64,000 nt of DNA, taken from contig NC_089280.1 in the NCBI RefSeq assembly GCF_963678975.1, positions 2,245,001 to 2,309,000 on the forward strand, in the 5' to 3' direction. Below, piece after piece: positions 1-13,200 of the stretch. A program made the translations under genes and the position numbers. Source of the DNA: Dysidea avara. Taxonomy: Eukaryota > Porifera > Demospongiae > Dictyoceratida > Dysideidae. The notes under the pieces were generated by a model that was not told the origin of the DNA, searched no databases, and saw nothing but the letters and a program-made list of their open reading frames with translations. Within the stretch, counting starts at the first letter, position 1, and each line of letters starts with the position of its first letter.

Positions 1-562
1 AATCAGTCGGGAAGAAAGCTCCATGATCTCTAATACTGTACTAATTTAGCCTTGAAAGCCAGCTAATTGGGGAGTCCTGATGGACACATATTGTTTCATT
101 TGATGCTGGAGTTGTTTACCTACAACCTTATGCAACTGGCCAACTTCTTTCTGTTCAAATAAATAATTTAGCAGCAGAATGTGAGTACCAAATGGCTAGC
201 TAACTACAGTCTGAGGAATAACCAGCTATATACAGCCTTAATTCAGTATTGTACATAACATATTGCCTTAAGTTTTAATGCCACTGCTTGTAACTGGCTT
301 ATTCACCCAGTAATTGTGATCAGAGTTTTCAACACAAATGAAACAGGCAGGTAGTTAGCTAAGTAGCCTTCATATCATCACCAGGACAACAACAGTCTAG
401 CCGGTGATACTATTATCTCAAAAACAGAGATAAAAGCAAACACCGCAGGAAACCACAGAAGTCAGAAACCATGATTTAGTTAATCACAGTAGCTGTAGAA
501 TATCTTTTATAGTTTCATTGACACTCATCCTCAAGGGCTCACCAGCTATTGGTATTACTCAC

Positions 563-2987
563 CTCAGAAGTTATCCCTGGTTCAAACATCAAGTTGGATT
601 TAACCTTCATGTTCTAAACAGCTCTATTAGTGTGCACAAAAGGTAATGGCATTATAACAACCAAGATGTTCTCTTGTCTCAACTGAAACTCCATATTGAG
701 GCTACTAAAATATCCTGTAAAATGTATATGATGATAAGTCACTAAGTTGTCATGGTTACCATGTAGAGCATGTTTACTAGCAGTGTAGGGTGCAATCATC
801 GGTAGCCCCACCCACCCTGAGGTGACATTGTAAGAGTTGTACTATTTTATGAGCAGTGTCTACCTGTCATAGAAGATACAGCTAGTATAGTACCATGACT
901 TTCCCTCAAGTGATCTATTGAAAACTTGGTGAGGTAGACTCCTTGAAGAAGGTTGACTCTGTGGTAAGCATTTTGTAACTTCTCATCCTGTAACTACAAG
1001 TACACAAAAAATTTTGGAATTTTCAACTAGAGTAGGGACCATAGCACATCAACAAAAAGTACTGAAACAAGCTGGAGTAGTACATGCACAGTGAAACAAT
1101 AAGAAGTGTTATATCTCTACTGTGCATTTCCATTATGGTATCTTGAGCACAGTAGGGATATAACACTTCTTATTGTTTTATTGTGATTTAATATCATGTA
1201 ATACTCCAACTTGTTTCAGTACTTTTTATCTATGTTCTATGGTCCCTACTCTAGTTGAAAATTCCAATTTTTTTGTGTACTTGTTTGTTAACTTTTTTTT
1301 GTAAATAATAATTATTATGACTGGTGAACCCACGCATACCACATCAAATGAAATGATGCTGCGCATCAATTATCGTCTGAAAAATGAAGGATCCATTACG
1401 CTTCGTTGTCAGCTATGTTCAATCCATTATACAGCAGTACGAATCAAGAACTGTTCGAAAAGCACATCTGCAATCAAAGTAGCCACTATGAAAAATATGG
1501 ACGATTTCCACTACAAAGGGAAGCCATCATGTGCTACTGCCAAATCAACACTTTTCGCTGTAAGCAAAGATGACTGGGGCACAAAGGAAGACACTGGTAA
1601 GTCCATGAAGAATGCATTGTATGTACTGTGGTATGACAAAAGGCACCTCTCGGGTCGAAGCGACTTTGAACAATGAAAAAATCAAGTCCGTAATCTTAGC
1701 CGTTATCGAGTTACGCTTGTCTGAAGGTATCAGTTACTCAGTCAGTCACTCAGTCACTAAAAATTCTGTTAAATAATTGTTTTAAAAAAACTCTATAGCA
1801 ACTTGTTGAAAGCATTTCGCGTCAATCTGAAGGCTTGTTTGGCCTTAGTTTTCCCTAACCAATACTGCCTCATTGTCGTCAGGGAAAAGTGAGGCTGGCT
1901 TTGGGTGATGTTTTTTATAGACCATACCCAAACCTTTGTCTCCCTACTATACAGTACGATAGTACTGTATAGAAGTATATGTAGAGCATTTGTTTACATA
2001 GCAACTGGTGAAATGTTTGGGATATTAAAATCCAGCAGTTCCATAAGTTAGCGATACCGTATTATTATGATCCTTCTGTAGTAGGAGGTGCTCCATCTAG
2101 TTATGAGACACTTTTAATATTACTTTCATCACATTATCAAATGCTCTAATAGAATAGTCAGCGAACCTGTTAGAGTATAATTATTCTGTACACTTGGAAT
2201 TATATTGTGGCAATTCACGTCAGTGACCTCACCACACATCACTGCATCATTGATACTTCATATTTTGCATGCTTTTCATTTCTTCAAAAAATGCTCTTCT
2301 ACAACCTGTGCCATACTGATGGAACTGTACAAACACACACACCAGTCAAGAATATGAGTTAATTACATGGCTGCACACATTTCTAAGTTGTATCACTCAC
2401 GCCACTGAATTTTCTATTAACTACCTAACTAACTAACTGATGTCTTCAGCCTTCAAAAAAAATTTTAGACTAAAATCCTTACAGCAATCACACTTACTTG
2501 TAAACACCAAGGAAGGTTTCACCCTACAGTATAGTATACAATATAACTGATATGAAGTGGGTGTGGTCTTACCGGGTCCTCGTAATCTGTGAACATTGTT
2601 AGAGGAGGAGAATAGGCAGCATTGAGTATCAAGATGTCAATCCCTCCCAAATGTTTAACAGCTTCACTAACTAGTAACCTACAAATATCACACTACACAC
2701 ACAAATCACTACTACATGATTATCTTCACTTGTTGTCCTCCTCTTTCCCAACATCTGCTCTCACTACAAACACATCTTGTGAATATTTTTGACATAGGTT
2801 TTGAGTATCTTTCAACTTGCTCTCAGTACGAGCAGCTATCACCAGTCTACACACAGTGACATCAACTTCACATTACTGGACAATCACTAACCATACCTAG
2901 CTCCTAACTGAGATAGTCTAATAGCAAGATCCTTCCCAATACCTTCTGATGCTCCAGTTAGTATAATCCTCTTGTCCTTGTAGTAAC
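563..2987 (-). CDS. Short-chain dehydrogenase/reductase, 11-beta-hydroxysteroid dehydrogenase type (5' exon not found)
   Basis: NAD(P)-dependent oxidoreductase of the SDR family, closest by eye to HSD11B1-type enzymes that interconvert keto and hydroxyl groups on steroid or other lipid substrates, usually at the ER. Exons on the minus strand: 2987-2897 (Rossmann motif TGASEGIG), 2846-2730 (strand 2, then VFVVRADVG), 2678-2573 (GGIDILILNAA, the NNAG-type motif), 987-864 (ends ILAVSSMTG with the catalytic Ser), 816-760 (PYTASKHALHG, the catalytic Tyr-x-x-x-Lys) and 714-614. All junctions are GT-AG and keep frame. The first exon, which should carry the N-terminal membrane anchor, was not located. 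The frame reaches TAG at 616-614, which cuts off the usual C-terminal part; beyond it the same frame stays open to a GTGAGT donor at 563/562. The exact substrate cannot be told from sequence. Confidence 0.85.
997..1285. mobile_element. Palindromic MITE (family P1), full length
   Basis: The two halves are inverted copies of each other with arms of about 125 bp: ACAAGTACACAAAAAATTTT at the left pairs with its complement at the right end, and the middle carries AATAAGAAGTG on both sides of a short loop. No coding capacity. It lies in an intron of the dehydrogenase, about 10 bp upstream (minus strand) of the exon starting at 987. A second full copy is at 63413-63714 and a half copy at 35800-35985. 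Confidence 0.85.
1310..1920 (+). repeat. Dispersed repeat family B, copy 1
   Basis: Starts with ATTATGACTGGTGAACCC and runs through a segment ending in a T-rich block and TTGGCCTTAGTTTTCCCTAACC. Matching copies are at 40745-41375 and 54505-55745, with tail-only fragments at 32040-32290 and 60420-60595, and reverse-strand tail fragments at 41700-41830, 54075-54240 and 62500-62700. The open frame at 1317-1676 is shared loosely with the 40.8-kb copy but shows no recognisable protein. The class of element is unknown. Confidence 0.7.
1921..2572. other. Rest of the long dehydrogenase intron
   Basis: Unique-looking AT-rich DNA. The only item noticed is a reverse copy of the CTCTATTAGAG-type motif near 2143-2162. 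Confidence 0.5.
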
Positions 2988-3232
2988 CTGATAACATATA
3001 CCAAGGAAGAAATTTGTTGACGATTTGAGCATTTCTACATTCAACAGTTTTAATGTAAAGTTTCTAACTACTCCGTCAAGTGCCAGAACAAAGTTCCCGA
3101 CAAAATTGTAATTGGTCGAATAAACATGAAGCTTACTGGACACACCAATACACTGCATGGACACAAATGCATAGCACTTTGCCAATTGTGCTGCCAAGTA
3201 GCCTGAGTGTTGTTTGTCACAGCCACAAAGCT

Positions 3233-3437
3233 GTTGTATACCATATAGCCTAAATATTTTGAGGGGCAAATTTTTTTGAGGTTAAGCAATGTTGCTGAAA
3301 GTAAAATTTTTTTGCAGATTTGCTAACACTCCCAAAATATATTAGACTATATGGAGGTCAAGGATAAAATATTGGTAACACCCAAAACCACAAAACCAGC
3401 AAATTTTTCCCTTCAAAATATTTAGGCTATACGGTAG
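3233..3437. mobile_element. MITE family P2, copy 1
   Basis: Inverted ends TATAGCCTAAATATTTTGAG and its complement bracket about 200 bp with no gene. TA-flanked ends suggest a Tc1/mariner or pogo type, which is inference. Further copies are at 3481-3661, 11683-11878 and 41579-41683. Confidence 0.75.
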
Positions 3438-3480
3438 CTACTTTTATGGGGTTTCAGTACAGCAGAGCCTGAGAGGGGTT

Positions 3481-3661
3481 GACCATATAGCCTAAATATT
3501 TTGAGGGATTGATCTTGAGGTATTGGAGGAAATTTTATCCTTGCAATATTGAGACCTCCATTATGGTCTGCTACATTCTGGGAATGTTTGCAAATCTTAT
3601 TTTTACATACATTGCTGAACCTCGAAAATATTGCCCTTCAAAATATTTAGGCTATACAGTA
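3481..3661. mobile_element. MITE family P2, copy 2
   Basis: Same terminal inverted repeat as copy 1, only about 45 bp away. It begins ACCATATAGCCTAAATATTT and ends AAATATTTAGGCTATACAGT. The interiors of the two copies differ, so this is not a recent tandem duplicate. Confidence 0.75.
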
Positions 3662-4965
3662 TTTGTGGTCCCTCCCTTGGGTTGCAAGAATGTAGCATCT
3701 CCTAGCAACCAAATGGTAGTTAGAATAAACAGTAATGCATAGCTCAGAATAAGGCTTCCCCTTGCACTTTTGAAAGGACACAATATCTTGCCAAATCCTG
3801 TATGGTCGAAAAATGGAGAATTTGTGTCCATTGTCTGTCTGTTATCATAAGCCTGCTTCCTGTTTAGGTACCTAGTGGGGTGGAAGACATTTGGTTGTGA
3901 GCATAGCCTGGCACACATGATTAATGAAATGCCAAAAATACAAGCAGCAAAATAAGTGTGCATGTTGATTCTTGGTACCTAAACAAACCATGAGTTCACT
4001 GAACTTGCCATGTCAACATATAGAGAGTCTAGATGACGTTGGTAGCAGGTAGGAAACCAATACCCACATTCCTAGGAATGGCCAGGATATATTAGCTATG
4101 AAAGGATATTAAAACATCACTGTAAGCCATGGATGGAGAAACAGATGGGTTTAACGAAACATGTGTCACTATATTACATCATTTTCGCATAATGCAATCT
4201 GGATTTATGTAGGGCAAAAGGATCGGGAAATCATTGTAGGGCAAACGTTTTCAAAGTGTTTCTGCACACTGCAGTACTGCATGAAGCAATCACTATCTGA
4301 AATACAAACCTGGTAGTCGTACTTTATCAATACTCGGGATTTGCTGAAAAAGAATAACGGGGTCACTTTTCTGTGTAGCTGGTTTATAAATGCAAAATTT
4401 AAATTACCTTCTAAAACTTACTGAAAAGTAACGATAAGTTCCAGTTGACATCGATTTCTTTTGCCCTACAAAAATGGCAGGTAATTTGTGCATGCAGTGC
4501 ATTTTATGACCACGTCTTCTTGTTAAACACGCCTATAGGTGAGAGGGGGCACCACATGGAGGGGCAGTGCCCCTTCACTTTTCCAGTGCTCAGCAGATAA
4601 AATACAGCAACTATTATACCCTTTTACTCATTAGCCAACTTAATTTGCCTTGATTTAGTAGAATTAGTACTAAAAGTTATGCAAGAATGGAATACCACCT
4701 TTTCCCCCAGGTATTCCATCTAGCCTGGCAAAAAAGAAAGCAAAATATGTGAATCGGTATTGGTAGCACAATATTGAAAGATACTCCAATAGAACAGTTA
4801 TAACTACTCTAATAGAACATTCAGCGGAAACATAAAAGTTAGCTCTGGTAGTATCTACAAGTAATCAAGTGCACAAGTCTATCTCAAATACTGATGATGC
4901 TATACTTGTACAGTATCTAATACTCATTGCCATAATTAGTGTTGTTAAATGGTACGGTTCTTTTA
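3662..4965. other. Spacer without a recognised gene
   Basis: Contains a short inverted pair TTTAGGTACC (3870) and GGTACCTAAA (3975), and reverse copies of the CTCTATTAGAG-type motif at 4784 and 4806. No coding exon could be supported. The missing first exon of the dehydrogenase may lie here or up to 7.2 kb. Confidence 0.5.
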
Positions 4966-5445
4966 CAGACAAACCTCTCTAATCCAATACCTGCGTAATC
5001 TAGAATCCTCTCTAATCCGACCAAAATGTCATTTACTAACACTTTTGTATAGAAAACAACCTCTGTAATCTGACACCTCTGTACTCCATAATCTGACACA
5101 AAATTTGATTCCCTCGACTTGGAAATATATTACTTTTGATGTTTCTAATCCAACAGAGAACAACAGCAGCATTGATAACAATCACAGAAAATAATCTTTG
5201 AGCAACCAAAGCATTTATTAGTTGACAATAATTTTATAAAAGCTGTAATACTTGCAAATTCTAAAATTAATTCATGTTAGAAATATTGTGTGATCCATTT
5301 TATCTATAATTTACAGTGTACTGCATAATCCGACATAATTCTAGATATTGCACAAATACACAGAGGTGACTTGATAATCCAACAACCTCCTTAATCCAGC
5401 AAAATTTATGGCTCCCATTGAGCATCAGATTAGAGAGGTTTGACC
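4966..5445. mobile_element. Non-autonomous pogo/Tigger-like element
   Basis: The ends are inverted repeats containing CAAACCTCTCTAATC on the left and GATTAGAGAGGTTTG on the right. The CTCTAATCCRA motif also recurs inside (about 5012, 5065, 5150, 5388). TIRs of this form are known for pogo/Tigger-type transposons. No transposase frame remains. Confidence 0.65.
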
Positions 5446-5454
5446 TTAGTATTG

Positions 5455-5741
5455 CAGGGGCGGATCCAGATTTTTAAAAAGGGGGGTTCCACTTTGGAAT
5501 TGCAATTTCAGCCTAGCTGTAAGATGAAGACAAAAAGAAAAAAAAAAGGCCGTCACCTGCTGATAATTGCTACCCCTCACCATAGATGTCTATATTTCCT
5601 AATTTATAACTAGATACATAGCTTGCTACACTGCTCCTTAAAAGACTACTGTGACTGCTCTATTAGAGTATCTCGAGTAAGGAGGCTCTTTCAAAAGGGG
5701 GTTCCATGGAACCCTTTGAACCCCCCCTGGATCCGCCCCTG
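5455..5741. mobile_element. MITE with CAGGGGCGGATCCAG termini
   Basis: Begins CAGGGGCGGATCCAG and ends with CTGGATCCGCCCCTG, its exact complement. The sequence TATTG flanks both ends and may be the target duplication. It carries one dispersed CTCTATTAGAG motif at about 5651-5680. Degenerate relatives occur at 34675-34975 and 45640-45785. A transposon superfamily is not assigned. Confidence 0.75.
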
Positions 5742-6412
5742 TATTGTGGTACAATTGCAGTATTGCATAATTTGCAATACATGCATATACTTACATTGAT
5801 TTCAGCACTCTGGCTTGGTACAATATTAATTTTTAAATTTCACTATATAGTCCTAGTCACGGTAAACTGCAAGTTATAGACTCACTAGTTTTCATATTGG
5901 ATGCTAGTGAGTCTGCCATCTTTGACCATAGTATGTCTGTACCTTTTTTCTTTGGGATCAGTTGCATACTACTGTACTTCACTTATCCATTTTCCGTTTT
6001 GAATGGTGCTTTGATACATTGATGCTCCAGTTAGTGTACAATAAATATTAAGCTGGCATAATGCAAGAAAGCTGTTTAAAGTTACAGGACTCAGTTTTAA
6101 CAGTACTGCAAAAATTCAACACTATTTGCAAATGTTATTTGTAAAAATGCAACGGTATTTGTACTCGGTAGTTGAATGCAATTATAGTATTGCTCAATGC
6201 TAGCAATAATATTATAATCTGAGTATACATGTGCACACTACCGAAAATGCTCTCAGAATATTGAATTTCAAAGCATTCAGATTTCCTGTAGGGACATGCC
6301 CCCTAGTATTGGCACCCTTTGAATGCCAGTGTGCTTCACACACTAAGATGATTCTTAAATGCTTCCTAAATGGGGTGTGGCAGCCACCCTACATGACTTT
6401 TCCACCCACTTT
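5742..6412. other. Spacer without a recognised gene
   Basis: AT-rich sequence. No exon, RNA gene or clear repeat was recognised. Confidence 0.5.
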
Positions 6413-6696
6413 GGTAGTCTGGCGCTGCCCGCCCCTTCGCAAAAAGTAAGGGTCTGGTGAAATACTAAATCATTTCTACTGCCCAGATTCGGCGGTAGCC
6501 AATTAATGTGTGCCAATGATGTTCACACATAAATCGCCTTGGCAACGCAATGCGTTTGTTCGAATTGAAGGGCAATCATCTGACATCACAAGCAGCAAGT
6601 GCGCTGTCTAATTGAATTCCTTTTGAAATGATTTGGTATTTGTATTTCCCCAGACCCTTACTTTTTGCGAAGGGGCGGGTGGCGCCAGACTACCAC
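6413..6696. mobile_element. Inverted-repeat element (family P3), copy 1
   Basis: Inverted ends of about 55 bp: GGTAGTCTGGCGC at the left, GCGCCAGACTACC at the right, each followed inward by CCCTTCGCAAAAAGTAAGGG or its complement. Related ends are found at 43678-44167. Confidence 0.8.
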
Positions 6697-7297
6697 TTTG
6701 GAGTATTGTCTCTATCCTTGCTGTAAGAAATTCTTGGAGGGTGTTTGTATAATACATACACCAGTGATACAGTGGGACCATGTGTCCCACAGGCCTTTTG
6801 GTATACAGGCTCTGCCTTTACGAAGTACTTTAATCATAATATAATAACATCACATAAATGTTGTTTTTCGTACAAAGGCTTGCACTGCTGCACCTGTACA
6901 GTTGGCAAAGCTAGCCATGTGAACACGCACTCACTCACTTTCCACATCCACGTAGTTGGTCCACTGTACTACGACTAGTGATACTAGTAAGATAATGATC
7001 GGAGTGACCACTGTCCACAACGCGAAACACATTTTGACTCAGTCGCATAAACTTTAATTAATTCTGCAGGCGTTTTATGTTAAGGTCAAGCTTAATTTAT
7101 TTTGGTGGCGCGAAGTACAATGCACTCTAAAACTGACCTTTGAAAGCCTCAATACATTACCGGTATTCCTCATGTTGTTTCCACAAGTGTATATTTCATG
7201 TACACTGTGTGCATGTAGCGTTAGTTACACCATCCCATAATTGTTTGCTGTTTCTATAGCTACATACTCCAATTAGTGCGCACCTTAGTTGTTTGCA
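6697..7297. other. Region upstream of CEP83
   Basis: Non-coding by eye. It should contain the CEP83 promoter and 5' UTR. No TATA box or defined element is claimed. Confidence 0.4.
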
Positions 7298-10200
7298 ATG
7301 GCTGCTCCGTTGAAGGAGAGTTTATTGGTGAACGAAAACGACCTCAAGTCCACTCTGATGAGCCAGAAACTTCGAGCTGAGCAGCATCGCACCAACTACG
7401 AGACGCTGAAGGCTCAACACATCGTACTACAGAAGGTTCATTGGCTGGTCAAAGGTTTACATGTAGTGTTACTACTCGTGTAACAGGAACACACGGGACT
7501 GCAGTCAGAGTACAAGGGACTGTCGGAGCAGTATGAAGTAATGAAGAGCAAATGTGAGGAGATCATTGCTCAACTACAACAAGAGAGAGATGATAAGATT
7601 GCTGAGTGTGAGGAAGTGAGGGCACAGGTTAGCATCACGTGCATTCCTCAGTAAATTGTTTACAGCAAAATATGCAGGTTTTAACAGGACAGAAGCTGGA
7701 GGTGATAAAGTTGAGAATAGCCGAGGAGATAGAAGGCCCATACAGGAAGGTACATTCTCTCTTTTGTGACGGTACAATAATATTGTGTTGTGTTAGCATA
7801 TACAAGTGATGGAGAATGAACTGGAGACATTTCGCAGGTATAAACCATGCAGTACACTAAGTTTTTATTTATGTAAACTACATGGGTTTTGCACACTAAC
7901 AATATGTGTACACTGTACAAGGGATTGTTATTTTACAGTGACTATAACAAGATGAGATACAACTACTCGTTTCTTAAAACAGAGCATGAAAATCTCAAGG
8001 TGTGTAGAGAGTGCACGTGTGTGTGTGTGTGTGTTGTGTTTTGTTTATCTCATGCTGCTGTTACAGAGCAAACACCAGACAATAGTTGAGGAGTTACAAG
8101 CAAGACATCAAGCAGAGGTGAGCACACAGGTGACCATTCCAACCTGTTAACAGTGTATACTACAGATCAGCCGGTATCAAGAAGAGAGGAGGGAGCTGCT
8201 TTCCAAACAAGAACAAAACATCCCCGCTAATGTGAGACAGACACGACAACTACAACGAGAGAACACAGAGGTTAGTCATTACCAGTTGTCATTGACTACA
8301 GGTCAAGTGATCTACAGTTGGAGCAGAAGATTAAGAGTTTGCTGTCAGAGTTGGAGGAGAAGGAAGGAAAAATGGAGCAATCTAACATGACCAATGAACA
8401 GGTTGGTGTGGAAGCTGTTGGGGAGGTGTTGTGTAACGGCTGCTATAGGTTAATAGGTCACTGTCCAGGAAGGTAGCTGAACTAGAGGCTACTAACCTTG
8501 CCCTGGACAGAGAGGCTGGTACGTTACGGGAACACATCAAGAGACTACAAGATGAGATAGCAATGACTCATAAACAACACTTGTCACTTAGTGAAGAAGT
8601 GATGAATGCTCAGAGAGAGAACACCACATTGCAGAGGTGGAGAATGATATGGTGTTGTATGATATAGACACGAGTTTATTGTCATGTGTTGTGGTAGACA
8701 AATGGATGAGTTGACTCACTCACACAAAACTGCTATCAGTGAACTAACAATGAGGTAGTGTGTATATGTGATGTGTGTGTTGTGTTACTGAGTGTTACAC
8801 TCTGTCACTGCACTGAGGGCTTTGCCCCATATCACTGAGGGTTACATTCTACAGGTTACATACTGTGTCACTGAGAGTTACACACTGTGTCACTGATAGT
8901 TATACACTGTGTCACTGCGAGTTACACACTGTGTCACTTACACCCCATATCTTTTAGGGTTACTACACCATGCCCTTGAGGGTTATGTACTACATCACTG
9001 AGGATAATATATGTATTTCTCACTGTCACTGAGGGTTATCATTACAGACACTCACAGGAATGCAGTGACATCACCAGACAGAAGGACTCGGCACTATCAG
9101 AGTTAGACTCTTGCAGGTCAAGGATTGAAGTGTTGGAACAAGCCATACAACAGCAAGAGGCATCTTTATCCAACATGGTAATAATATGTCATTACATCAT
9201 CTGTACACTAGGGAAATGTTGAGGTGTATGCTTATACCAAATTTCTATGGATCTCATTGGCTATATGGAGTTGTTGAAAATCAAGGTAGACGTAAGGGTC
9301 TGGATTCTGATAAGCCTGTAGTTCTCATTCCCTACAAGATGTTAGTGATACACCACCACTGGGTCCACTGGCTGGTTACTCAGTGATGGGAATCTTCAAA
9401 CCTCAATGTTAAGCGATTGTTCAGGGCTCTAGTCATCCAAACACTTCACATGGCTGAGAATGTTGGATTATGTATGCATGTCATATGACATCACACAGGG
9501 TCGGGAGGTAGAGCAGAGAGTACAACAAGTGAAGGAACAAGAGTGGAGTAAGATAGCTAGCCTACAACAGGATAAGATACAGTTAGAAGAAGACCTCACT
9601 AAGGTTCAACAACACAACGCTACCTACTTGTCCAGTCAGCAAGTGATGGCTGATAAACATCGAGATGAGATGAGACAAGTACTAGCTGATAAGGTAACCA
9701 TGCAGTAACTAGGAGATCATGTGATCCTGTTGTTATAGTCTAACATCAAAGAGGAGCTTGATGAGATGAGGTCACAGTATCATCAGCAATCTATCCAGTT
9801 GAAGGGAGTGCAACAAGTGAGCTGCTTTAATGAGGGGTTAGACTTTTTTGTAGCAAGACAACTTTTTTTTTGGGGGGGGAGGGGGAGGACCAACCACCTA
9901 ATCTCTAGTTAGCTCATCTTGGAGCTATCAATATGGTAAAAATATAGTGGTTTTCAAAATTAAAATACAGTTGCCTTAACATTTATAATTCACCAGGAGG
10001 AGAAAGCTATGAAAGCATAACGACTGAAATGTGATCACAGCTTATTCATGGATGCCTCTACTCAAAATATTGTAGTAAATGTGCAGTAGCTATTTTAGTC
10101 ATGCAGTTTGTATATCTATAACCTTCTGTGTTGTAATATTGAGTTATTGGACAAGAAGAAAATAAAACTGAGTATTAGCCTAACTGAGGGTTGTCTGTCA

Positions 10201-13200
10201 TCCAAAATAATGTTTTCCTGTTTCTGCAAAAAAAAAAAAAAAAAAATTGCTGGAACAATTTCCTGGCTAGGTAAGGTGATTGTCTGTTAACAGTGACTGC
10301 TCAATTAGAGTAGTTTGATTAGGGGTGTGCAACCTATACTGTGTATTACGTTACGGGATATGTTCATTTTATATACAAGCAATGGTTTTATGTTATATTA
10401 AACTGACCTGTATTTATTTGTGCATGGTCATGATTTCCTCTGACATCATTTCAGATAGAGGCCATTACTGAGGTGGTCAATTGTTGTTCTGTGTATATTT
10501 CAGCCCCTCCACCTTTTAAGATTGAGATTACTCCACTCTAATAGAGCAGTCAAATACTTAAGAAAACACCTAGAAACCAAATTCAATCCCTGATTTTTCA
10601 AAAACTACTAAGAGGATGCCCCCAAATCCTAGATGCAGCAGCTGAGTGCATGTACACAAAGTGTGTAGATTGTACCAACAAATTATCACCTTTTGAGCCC
10701 CCTTAATTAAAATTGCTACATCCCGGCCAGACAATGTAACAGTCAAGTGCATTTTGAATAATGAGTTATTCAACTGCGGGAGATTTACTGCTCTGAGACT
10801 TAATATAATGTATTGCCTTGAACGGCCTATAAATGTCTGGTCACCTTAGCAACGAGGGGTAGAGAAACATTACAACAGAAATTAAGGTCTGAGCCACAAT
10901 ATGAGACAATACAGTACTTAACAGTTAGTGGCCAAAAAGTGTTACACTAGTCACTTCTACTACCACAGGAGTTGGTCTCACTGAAGGACAGCCACAAGAA
11001 GTACCACACATTACAAACTGAACACCACAAGTGAGTACTACATGTTAAGGAGTGATAGTACCTGTGTGTTGTGTGTAGTGTGGTGGAGAGGTCACACCAG
11101 TTACAGTCACAATGTGATAAGCTACAAAGTATGGCACATCTACTGGAAGAACAGTTAGGTTAGTGTAGTGTGTAGAGTGTAGTTAATAGTCTTAGTATAT
11201 GGGATAGTATGGTTATTGGTATTAACTAGGAAAGCAAAAAATGCCAATGACCTATATCAAGAGTATTATACTATTACCTATATCCAAAATGACATCACAA
11301 ACATAAAATGGCCACCAGTAGTGATGCTTTCGAGTACAGGCACTTATGGAGAAAAATTTTGATTGATCGTATTTCAGAATATACGGAGCTCTAAATAACA
11401 GGTATGGTTATAAATAATACAAAGACGAACTTACACTATAGTCAAAATCTATGATTAAAAAAGATGCTTAAATAATTTTTTGTGATGTCTTATAACCATG
11501 CCTGTTGGCTGTAGCTCCGTATCTTTTTTTCTCAGCTGAAATATGACCAATCAAAAATTTTCTCCATAGGCGTCTACTGGAAAGTATTATAGCCCCCCCC
11601 CCCCCCACTATTGGTGGCAATTTTATGTTTGTGATGTGATTTCAGATAGGAGTCAATTGTCTATGTCTCACACAATGGATGAGGTACTGTATAGCCTAAA
11701 TATTTTAAGGGGCAAAAATTTTGAAGTTGAACAATATTACCTAATTAAGATTTGCAAACAATCCCAAGACTATATTAGGAGGTCTAAATATTTCAAGGAC
11801 AAAATTTTTGCTGTTAAACCCCCTAAAACTTTGAAATCAGCAAAAAAAATTCCCTCAAATATTTAGGCTATACAGTACTGTTGGGACTTTGGGTGCCCAC
11901 ACCTTCACCTGTGAGACATGGTACAGTCTCCTGTCCTACCCCAGGAGGATTTGCCTGCACTGACTTGTAGCACCTGAGTAGCACACAGGGTAAGCATGAC
12001 TGTGTATACAGCAGCCTAAGGTTTTGCATTGTGTATGTATTTTGTGTGTACATGTATGTGGTAGGTATGGTGAAGATGGAGTTACAGAAGAGCCAATATG
12101 AGTGTGCCCTGACCATAGACCAACACAAGTATGACACACTACACTACTGTACACATTACACTACACTACACCACACTACGCTACACTACACTACACTACA
12201 CTGCATTACACTACTGTACACTACACCACACTACTGTTCACTACACTACACTACACTACACTACTGTACACACTATACTACACTACACTACACTACTGTA
12301 CACACTACAACACTACACTACACTACTGTACACACTACACTACACATTACACTACTGTACACTACACCACACTACTGTTCACTACACTACACTGCTGTAC
12401 ACTACACTACACTACACTACTGTACATACTACACTACACTACACTACTGTACACACTACAACACTACACTACACACTACACTACACTACTGTACACACTA
12501 CACAACACTACACTACTGTACACACTATACTACACTACAACACAATTCACTACTTGTATACTGTTAAGGAAATCCTGGGAAGAGGAGAGAACTCAGTTAA
12601 CATCAAGACTTGCTGATTATAAGGACAAGCAACGATCTTGTCAAGCCAAGCTGGCATCTTTAGAAGAGTCTAACAAAAAGGTACAATGATTCTTCTCTTC
12701 TAAATTAACAGAATATCACCTCCATATAAGGGCAAGGATTTTGGTCCCAGTAGGTCTAGTCTCATACATTTTTACCTCTGGAAGAGGAAAACCTTGTTCC
12801 TAAAGTTACTGAGATGTCTTGTTACTATGTACTAACCATTATTAGCAACGTAAACTATACAAACACAAGACTCAAGAACTGAAGAGGAAGATTGAGTTGC
12901 TGGAAGCTAAAGAGGAGCAACTTGTGCTAGAACGCGACACAGAGAAGTGAGTCCCTCTTTGTCGCACTTCTTGAGGTGTCGTGTTTCTAATAGGAAGTTA
13001 CGAGAAGTGGAGAAAGAGAAGATGAAACGAAAGTTCGTGGAGATTCAGAGGAGACAGAAGGAATTCCGTTACCTCTTACATCAAGACCACACACAACCAT
13101 TCCTCCCAGGAGAGTCCACATTATTTACTGTCCCACCCCTAGTCAATCTAACCAATCAGGTAAGAGTATATGAGGCTTGCATGACACAATAATGATGATG

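Noticed and set aside
1317-1676. 119-aa open frame in family B
   Set aside because: Not conserved without breaks in copies 2 and 3, and no known domain.
6231-6449. 72-aa open frame
   Set aside because: It runs into the inverted-repeat element at 6413 and has no recognisable domain or splice context.
7289-7297. Upstream TTG as the CEP83 start
   Set aside because: An ATG follows three codons later and is the normal eukaryotic start.
12031-12616. Long open frames of 161-178 aa rich in Thr, His, Tyr
   Set aside because: They are translations of the (CACTA)n microsatellite in a CEP83 intron; only the small exons at 12065-12128 and 12569-12680 are real.
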